Assembly (NCBI GenBank): GCA_046729975.1
Contig: JBKPHS010000074.1
Location: forward strand, 1 to 10,761
Direction: 5' to 3'
Length of the DNA: 10,761 nucleotides
From: JBKPHS01 sp046729975
Lineage (GTDB): Bacteria > Actinomycetota > Thermoleophilia > Solirubrobacterales > Thermoleophilaceae
Shown here piece after piece: positions 6,194 through 10,761 of the stretch. The translations under genes and the position numbers were made by a program. A model generated the notes under the pieces. It saw nothing but the letters and a program-made list of their open reading frames with translations, did not search any database and had not been told where the DNA came from. How positions within the stretch are numbered: the first letter of the stretch is position 1; each line of letters begins with the position of its first letter.

Positions 6194-7368
6194 GGCGGCT
6201 CGCCGCCGCCGCGGCGTTTTCGCTCGCGCTCGCCGGTGCTGGCTGCTCGCTCTCCGACGAGAGCTCGGACACCGGTGGCTCGGAGGGGCGCGGGGAGCGC
6301 ACGGTCAAGACCACGCGCGTGGAGGTTGTCGAGGACCTCGGGGAGAAGGGAGGGTTCGATCCCGCGGAGATCTACAAGCGCCTCGCGCCGGGTGTCGTGA
6401 CCGTCGTCTCGCGCTTCGCGGGCGGCGGCTCCCCACTCGACGGTGACGCCGGCCTTGGCTCGGGGTTCGTGCTCGACGGCCAGGGATACGTCGCCACGAA
6501 CGCCCATGTCGTCACGAGCGGCGAGGGCACGAAGATCAGCCCGGCCCGTCAGGTCTACGTCGAGTTCGCGGACGGCAACCGCGTGCCCGCACGCATCATC
6601 GGCGAGGACCCGAACTCGGACGTGGCGCTGCTCAAGATCGACCCCGCCGGCCTCTCGCTCACCCCGCTGCGACTCGGTCATTCGGGCAAGCTCGCCGTCG
6701 GCGCCCCGGTGGCCGCGATCGGCAGCCCGTTCGGGGAGCGCCAGTCGCTCTCGGTAGGGGTGATCTCGGCCATCGACCGCGACATCGAGTCGCTCACTGA
6801 CTTCGCGATCGGCAACGCGATCCAGACGGACGCGGCAATCAATCGCGGCAACTCCGGCGGCCCTTTGCTGAACGCCCGCGGCGAGGTGATCGGCATCAAC
6901 TCGCAGATCAAGTCCTCGAGCGGCGGGGGCGAGGGCGTGGGCTTCGCCGTGCCGGTGGACACGGTGCGCCGCTCGCTCGACCAGCTTCGCGGCCGTGGCA
7001 AGGTCGAGTACGCGTTCCTCGGCGTCACCTCGCAGCCCCTTTACCCCCAGCTCGCGGAGCACCTCGACATCGATGCCGAGACCGGCGCATTGGTCGTGAA
7101 GGTCGAGGACGGCAGCCCCGCGGACGACGCCGGCCTCACCGAGGGGGGCGGCAAGACCGACTTCCAGGGCCAGGAGGACATCCCGCGTGGCGGCGACGCG
7201 ATCCTGCGCGTGGACGGCGAGCCGCTCAAGGACTCGAGCGACCTCGCGGACCTGATCAGCCTCAAGGATCCGGGCCAGAAGGTGAAGCTCGACGTGGCGA
7301 GGGGCGACGAGCACCGCTCGGTGACCGTCACGCTCGCGCGGCGTCCGGCCCAGATTCCGAAGCGCTAG
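6190..7368 (+). CDS. HtrA/DegP-family lipoprotein serine protease with PDZ domain
   Basis: The 392-residue protein starts at a GTG that overlaps the kinase stop in a GTGA. The frame continues upstream to 5821, but only inside the kinase gene, and just this start gives a signal peptide. The signal reads MRRLAAAAAFSLALAGAGC, with Cys19 as a likely lipidation site (the -3 position is Gly rather than the usual Leu). A charged linker leads to a trypsin-like domain with the full triad: H106 in TNAHVV, D144 in NSDVALLKI and S222 in RGNSGGPL. One PDZ domain (about 275-385) follows. It has an insertion (about 317-333) between SPADDAGL and the GGDAILRVDGEPL core, a variant I associate with actinobacterial HtrA proteins. 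It should degrade or refold damaged proteins outside the membrane. Co-transcription with the regulator and kinase suggests it is an output of the system or a feedback element acting on the sensor, as described for MprAB and PepD. Confidence 0.93.
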   Translation: MRRLAAAAAFSLALAGAGCSLSDESSDTGGSEGRGERTVKTTRVEVVEDLGEKGGFDPAEIYKRLAPGVVTVVSRFAGGGSPLDGDAGLGSGFVLDGQGYVATNAHVVTSGEGTKISPARQVYVEFADGNRVPARIIGEDPNSDVALLKIDPAGLSLTPLRLGHSGKLAVGAPVAAIGSPFGERQSLSVGVISAIDRDIESLTDFAIGNAIQTDAAINRGNSGGPLLNARGEVIGINSQIKSSSGGGEGVGFAVPVDTVRRSLDQLRGRGKVEYAFLGVTSQPLYPQLAEHLDIDAETGALVVKVEDGSPADDAGLTEGGGKTDFQGQEDIPRGGDAILRVDGEPLKDSSDLADLISLKDPGQKVKLDVARGDEHRSVTVTLARRPAQIPKR

Positions 7369-7437
7369 TGCTCGCCGTGCCGCGGGCAATCCGGCAACAC
7401 GCGTTTACTTTCGGAGCGCCCGAGGAACGCAAGGAAC

Positions 7438-7809
7438 ATGGCGGCCACTACTGACGCGCGCGAAGTCCAGCTAACCGTTCCGGCGAATGCGGACTACATC
7501 GTGCTGGCCCGGCTCGCTCTTTCGGCCGTCTGCCGGCTGACCCCGCTCCAGCCCGAGGACATCGCCGACCTCAAGCTGGCGATCACGGAGGCCGCCACCG
7601 GAGTGATGGGCTCGGGCCCTGACGCGTCGCTGAGCTTCGGCTTCCAGCTGGAGGACGACCGGCTCGTGCTCGAGATCGAAGGCTCTGACGACGTCGCGAT
7701 CTCGCCGGACGAGGAGGAGCTCGGCCGCGCGATCATCGAGGCGACCGTGGACGAATGCGAGCGCAGCGGCGCTCGCATGCGGCTGGTCAAGCAGCTCGAC
7801 GCAGTCTGA
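7438..7809 (+). CDS. RsbW-like anti-sigma/ATP-binding protein with degenerate N box
   Basis: The 123-residue protein has the size and outline of GHKL-type serine kinases that act as anti-sigma factors (HATPase_c_2, RsbW/SpoIIAB group). It opens with VQLTVPANADYIVLARLALSAV, like the usual strand and helix start. The segment DIADLKLAITEAATGVM (41-57) corresponds to the N box (typically V-T-E-A-x-x-N-A), but Gly55 occupies the place of the Mg-binding Asn. The G1 DxGxG loop is also not recognisable: EIEGSDDVAISP stands in its place. ELGRAIIEATVDECE (94-108) matches the final helix. ATP binding or kinase activity is therefore doubtful, and it may act by binding alone. The start is an ATG with AAGGA 2 nt upstream and GAGGA 11 nt upstream. 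A possible -10 box, TACTTT, lies at 7406-7411. No sigma factor or antagonist gene adjoins it, so the partner is unknown. Confidence 0.75.
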   Translation: MAATTDAREVQLTVPANADYIVLARLALSAVCRLTPLQPEDIADLKLAITEAATGVMGSGPDASLSFGFQLEDDRLVLEIEGSDDVAISPDEEELGRAIIEATVDECERSGARMRLVKQLDAV

Positions 7810-7878
7810 GAAGCCCTCTAGCGGCGCGGCGCATTAGGCTCCCGCCGTCTTGCCGCCGATTCCTCGTCGAAACGGACC

Positions 7879-7884
7879 AGGGAG
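7879..7884 (+). promoter_or_regulatory. Ribosome-binding site that supports a TTG start for the TreT-like gene
   Basis: AGGGAG lies 6 nt before the TTG at 7891. No ATG or GTG occurs in this frame in the short gap upstream, so the TTG is the only reasonable start. A possible -10 box, TAGGCT, lies at 7835-7840. Confidence 0.6.
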
Positions 7885-7890
7885 CGCTCC

Positions 7891-9129
7891 TTGCTGACGC
7901 CGGTCGCGGTCGGCCACAAGTCGCTGGCCGACTACACCCATCTTGTTGGACGCCCGCTGGTGGACGAGGTCCACGAGCTGGCCGCGAGCCTCGAGGGGCT
8001 CAAGGTGCTGCACCTGTCGGCGACCGCGTTCGGCGGCGGCGTGTCGGAGCTCCTTTACACCATCGTGCCGCTGATGCGCGACGTCGGGATCGAGGCCGAA
8101 TGGGAGATCATGATCGGCCGCGAGGACTTCTACAACGTCACGAAGCTCATGCACAACTCGCTCCAGGGCAGCGAGCAGGAGCTGACCGACGAGGAGTGGG
8201 ACGTCTACGCGCGCTACAACGAGATGAACGCCCGTGAGCTCGCCTCGGACTGGGACGTCATCATCGTCCACGACCCCCAGCCCGCCGCCGTCAGGCAGCA
8301 CGTTCCCGAGAAGGCGCGCCGCTGGGTCTGGCGCTGCCACATCGACCTGTCGACCCCAAACCCGACGACGCTCGACCGCTTCGTCCCCCTCGTCGCGCCG
8401 TACGAGGACACGGTCTTTCACATCGAGCAGTACGTTCCGGCGGCCGTCGAGAGCTCGGCGGACGCGGTCCATATCGTGCCCCCGGCGATAGACCCGCTCT
8501 CGCCGAAGAACATGGCGCTCTCGCCCGAGGACGCCGCCTTCGTGTGCGACCAGTTCGGCATCGACGTGGACCGGCCGCTGATGTGCCAGGTCTCGCGATT
8601 CGACCCGTGGAAGGACCCGATCGGCGTGATCGACGCCTACCGGCACGTCACCGCGGAGATGCCGGACGTGCAGCTCGCGCTCGTCGGCTCGATGGCCACA
8701 GACGATCCCGAGGGCTGGGAGTTCTTCAACTCGACGCTCGAGTACGCCCGGGGCGATCCCGACATCAAGATCCTCAACAACCTCAACAACGTGGGGTCGA
8801 TCGAGGTCAACGCGTTCCAGTCGCAGGCGGAGGTCGTCCTGCAGAAGTCCATCCGCGAGGGCTTTGGGCTGACCGTCACCGAGGCCCTCTGGAAGGCCCG
8901 GCCGTTCATCGGAGGCGACGTCGGCGGCATCCCGCTCCAGGTCCAGGACGGCACGACCGGGTTCCTCGTCGAGACTCCGGAGGAGTGCGCCCAGCGCTCG
9001 CTCGAGATCCTGTGCGAGCCGGAGCTCGGCAAGCGCCTCGGGCGCGCCGGGAAGGAGCACGTGCGCAAGAACTTCCTGTCCCCGCGGCTGCTCCGGGACT
9101 GGCTGCGTATCTTCAGTGAGGATGCCTGA
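7891..9129 (+). CDS. treT: GT4 glycosyltransferase, trehalose synthase TreT-type
   Basis: The 412-residue protein resembles TreT, a GT-B retaining enzyme that joins NDP-glucose and free glucose into trehalose in one step; it is known from Thermococcales and Rubrobacter. The N-terminal domain has the glycine loop TAFGGGVSE (45-53) and IIVHDPQPAAV (124-134). The middle has WRCHIDLSTPNP (147-158), characteristic of this subfamily. The C-terminal donor domain has QVSRFDPWKDP (233-243; R237 and K241 in phosphate-binding positions), ALVGSMA (263-269) and the EX7E motif at E323/E331 in REGFGLTVTEAL. The ending KNFLSPRLLRDWLRIF is also typical. The start is TTG with an AGGGAG ribosome site. The gene overlaps the following otsA-like gene by 8-14 bp, so the two are translated together. 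Related GT4 enzymes such as sucrose or mannosylglycerate synthases are possible alternatives, but the subfamily motifs favour TreT. Confidence 0.82.
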   Translation: MLTPVAVGHKSLADYTHLVGRPLVDEVHELAASLEGLKVLHLSATAFGGGVSELLYTIVPLMRDVGIEAEWEIMIGREDFYNVTKLMHNSLQGSEQELTDEEWDVYARYNEMNARELASDWDVIIVHDPQPAAVRQHVPEKARRWVWRCHIDLSTPNPTTLDRFVPLVAPYEDTVFHIEQYVPAAVESSADAVHIVPPAIDPLSPKNMALSPEDAAFVCDQFGIDVDRPLMCQVSRFDPWKDPIGVIDAYRHVTAEMPDVQLALVGSMATDDPEGWEFFNSTLEYARGDPDIKILNNLNNVGSIEVNAFQSQAEVVLQKSIREGFGLTVTEALWKARPFIGGDVGGIPLQVQDGTTGFLVETPEECAQRSLEILCEPELGKRLGRAGKEHVRKNFLSPRLLRDWLRIFSEDA

Positions 9130-10600
9130 CCGACAAACCCCGCTCGTACTCGTCTCGAACCGCGGCCCGGCGACCTTCGAGCGCGACGAGTCGGGCGACC
9201 TGGTCGCCTCCCGTGGCGGGGGCGGGCTCGTCACCGCGCTGACGGGCCTCGTCCACCACCGCGACGCGCTCTGGATCGCCTCGGCGATGAGCGACGAGGA
9301 CATCGAGATCAGCCGCCGGCACGACGGGGGCAGCTTCGCCTGCCAGGTCGAGGACACCACGTACCGCATACGCCTCGTCGAGAGCGACCCGGACGCCTAC
9401 GACGGCTTCTACAACGTCATCGCAAATCCGCTGCTGTGGTTCATCCAGCACTACCTCTGGGACCTCTCGAACGCCCCGGACATCCGCCGCGAGGAGGTGG
9501 AGGCCTACGAGCGGGGCTACACGGTCGTCAACGACGATCTCGCGCGCGCGGTGCTCGAGGAGATCGAGGGCGAGGACGCCGTCGTGATGCTCCACGACTA
9601 CCACCTCTACACGGCGCCGCGAACGATCCGGCGGATGCGGCCGGACGTGTTCCTGCACCACTTCGTCCACATCCCCTGGACGCAGCCGGATGCCTGGCGT
9701 GTGCTGCCGCGCGACCAGCGCGAGGACCTCTACGAGGGCATCCTCTCCAACGACATCATCGGCTTCCACACGCTCGCCTACCGCCGAAACTTCCTCCTCT
9801 GCTGCCGGGATCTCTTCGACCTAGAGGTCGACGAGGAGGCCGGCGTCGTGCGCTTCGAGGACCGCGACGTCTGGGTGCGGGCCTATCCGCTCCCGATCTC
9901 CGCCGAGAGCTTCCATCGCTCGGCCCAGCGGCCGGAGGTGCACGAGTACGAGCAGGAGATCGTGCACCGGCGACGGCAGCACCTGATCCTGCGCGTCGAC
10001 CGCGCCGACCTCTCGAAGAACGTGCTGCGCGGGTTCACGGCCTTCGACCTCTTCCTGACCCAGCACCCGGAGTTCCGGGAGCGGGTCACCTTCATCGCGC
10101 ACATGATGCCCTCGCGCCAGGATGTGCCGGAGTACGTCGAGTACCTGGAGCGGATCGAGGCGCTGGTGGCGGTCGTCAACCACCGCCACGGCACGACCGA
10201 CTGGATGCCGATCGACCTGCGCTTGCGCGAGAACCTCGCCGAGGCGATCGCCGCCTACAAGCACTACGACCTCCTGATCGTCAACGCGATGTTCGACGGG
10301 ATGAACCTCGTCGCCAAGGAGGGTCCGCTCGTGAACGAGCGCGCCGGCGTCAGCCTGCTGTCGGAGAACACGGGCGCGCACGCGGAGCTCGCCGACTTCG
10401 CCCTGTCGGTCAACCCCTTCGACGTCCAGGAGCAGGCCGACGCGATGTACCGCGCCCTGACGATGTCCGCCGAGGAGCGCGACTGGCGAGCGGAAGGGCT
10501 GAAGAAGATCGTCACCGCCCGCGACCCCGGCGACTGGGTGGACGATCAGCTCGCCGACATCGCGAAGAAGCGCGCGGGGCAGCCCGCGCACGTCGGCTAG
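9116..10600 (+). CDS. otsA: GT20 trehalose-6-phosphate synthase, OtsA-like (divergent)
   Basis: OtsA transfers glucose from UDP- or GDP-glucose to glucose-6-phosphate to give trehalose-6-phosphate. This 494-residue protein shows the GT20 order: LVLVSNRGP (10-18), SRGGGGLVTAL (32-42), NPLLWFIQHY (104-113), LHDYHLY (159-165), donor-site VDRADLSKN (294-302, with the Arg and Lys kept) and FDGMNLVAKEG (393-403). SLLSENTGAHAEL (413-425) stands where OtsA has LSEFAGAAEEL. HIPWTQPDAWRVLP (185-198) replaces the usual HxPFPSxEIFRxLP, so the acceptor side differs from E. coli OtsA. The start may be the GTG at 9116 or the ATG at 9122; both lie inside the end of the TreT gene and lack a well-spaced ribosome site, implying coupling. 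No trehalose-6-phosphate phosphatase (OtsB) gene is visible before the right edge. A related GT20 activity on another sugar phosphate cannot be excluded. Confidence 0.85.
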   Translation: MRMPDRQTPLVLVSNRGPATFERDESGDLVASRGGGGLVTALTGLVHHRDALWIASAMSDEDIEISRRHDGGSFACQVEDTTYRIRLVESDPDAYDGFYNVIANPLLWFIQHYLWDLSNAPDIRREEVEAYERGYTVVNDDLARAVLEEIEGEDAVVMLHDYHLYTAPRTIRRMRPDVFLHHFVHIPWTQPDAWRVLPRDQREDLYEGILSNDIIGFHTLAYRRNFLLCCRDLFDLEVDEEAGVVRFEDRDVWVRAYPLPISAESFHRSAQRPEVHEYEQEIVHRRRQHLILRVDRADLSKNVLRGFTAFDLFLTQHPEFRERVTFIAHMMPSRQDVPEYVEYLERIEALVAVVNHRHGTTDWMPIDLRLRENLAEAIAAYKHYDLLIVNAMFDGMNLVAKEGPLVNERAGVSLLSENTGAHAELADFALSVNPFDVQEQADAMYRALTMSAEERDWRAEGLKKIVTARDPGDWVDDQLADIAKKRAGQPAHVG

Positions 10601-10761
10601 CCCTCCGGCGAGAACTCGCCGCCGAAGGGCGCCCGCGGCGCCGCCGGCACGGCGTAGGCGCGTGGAGGCGCGGCTCGCGGCGGAGTCGGAGCCGCCGGCC
10701 GGCGGGGCGGCGATACGGTCGCCTTCGGCAGCCGCCTCGACTCGCGGCGGCGCCTCGGCGC
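10597..10761 (-). CDS. Possible C-terminal end of a convergent gene (cut by the right edge)
   Basis: On the minus strand a frame is open from the window edge to a TAG whose bases overlap the otsA stop codon. About 54 codons are visible, rich in Pro, Ala and Arg and ending in RAPFGGEFSPEG. By my hand count about 89% of third positions are G or C, much like the real genes here. Such Pro/Ala/Arg tails are common at the ends of actinobacterial membrane or regulatory proteins. The product cannot be recognised from the tail. One plus-strand frame is also open over the same stretch, so this could be chance. Confidence 0.4.
   Translation of the reverse strand, partial: APRRRRESRRLPKATVSPPRRPAAPTPPRAAPPRAYAVPAAPRAPFGGEFSPEG
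10606..10621. repeat. Short inverted repeat just after the otsA stop
   Basis: CGGCGAG and CTCGCCG form a perfect 7-bp inverted repeat around AA, which in RNA would be about six pairs closing a GAAC loop. It sits 5 bp after the otsA stop between two possibly convergent genes, where a bidirectional terminator would be expected. No T-tract follows on either strand, and it would also encode GEFS in the minus-strand frame, so a terminator role is uncertain. Confidence 0.35.

Noticed and set aside
6004..7389. Minus-strand open frame of about 461 codons
   Set aside because: It is antisense to the HtrA gene and the kinase 3' end, both of which have complete catalytic motifs on the plus strand.
7834..9369. 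Minus-strand open frame of about 511 codons
   Set aside because: It is fully antisense to the TreT-like gene and the start of the otsA-like gene. Its composition (Val/Leu/Asp/Arg-rich repeats) reflects mirrored codons and no family motif is seen.
1..10761. CRISPR arrays, tRNA or rRNA genes, insertion sequences, riboswitch (including a TPP element before thiL)
   Set aside because: No repeat-spacer pattern, cloverleaf, transposase or terminal repeats were seen. The 18 bp before thiL is too short to hold a TPP riboswitch.

Overview
The window is a stretch of GC-rich actinobacterial chromosome. Coding frames have strongly G/C third positions, starts are often GTG or TTG, and several stop and start codons overlap. 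The gene content, with a TreT-like trehalose glycosyltransferase next to a divergent OtsA, an mprAB-htrA-like operon and a small FlgM-like protein, fits a deep-branching actinobacterium such as the Thermoleophilia or Rubrobacteria. That placement is inferred from gene content and composition, not from a marker gene. I see no rRNA, tRNA, CRISPR array, transposase or phage gene, and the region reads as ordinary vertically inherited chromosome.

Layout. (1) 1-903 (+) is the 3' part of a polytopic GT-C mannosyltransferase-like membrane protein cut by the left edge. It is followed after 18 bp by thiL (922-1893, thiamine-monophosphate kinase), which carries a perfect 28-bp palindrome just inside its start. 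(2) 1807-2040 (-) is a small FlgM-like (anti-sigma-28-like) gene that runs tail-to-tail into thiL and has a -10 box placed for a leaderless transcript. (3) 2175-3962 (-) encodes a large membrane protein with an M28-aminopeptidase-like outer domain that has lost its recognisable metal and catalytic residues, followed by about seven membrane segments. (4) 4026-7368 (+) is a compact three-gene operon: OmpR-type response regulator, sensor histidine kinase (ATGA overlap) and HtrA-type lipoprotein serine protease (GTGA overlap). (5) 7438-7809 (+) is a small RsbW-like ATPase-fold protein with a damaged N box. (6) 7891-10600 (+) is a pair of overlapping glycosyltransferases, a GT4 TreT-type trehalose synthase and a GT20 OtsA-type trehalose-6-phosphate synthase. 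(7) From the right edge a minus-strand frame with coding-like third positions ends against the otsA stop codon and may be the tail of another gene.

How the parts may work together. The regulator-kinase-protease operon resembles the mycobacterial mprA-mprB-pepD arrangement, so an envelope-stress role is likely. The divergently transcribed pseudo-peptidase membrane protein starts 63 bp from the regulator and could be a target or partner of that system. The trehalose pair would supply a compatible solute under osmotic, desiccation or heat stress, and the RsbW-like protein beside it suggests stress control, although no sigma factor lies in the window. All genes abut closely; the longest clearly non-coding stretch is about 134 bp (2041-2174).

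I did not find a clear new defence or mobile system. The most unusual items are the degenerate M28/7-TM protein beside the two-component operon, the orphan FlgM-like gene with a leaderless promoter, the RsbW-like protein lacking the N-box asparagine, and the TreT/OtsA-like pairing in which OtsA has an altered acceptor-side motif.
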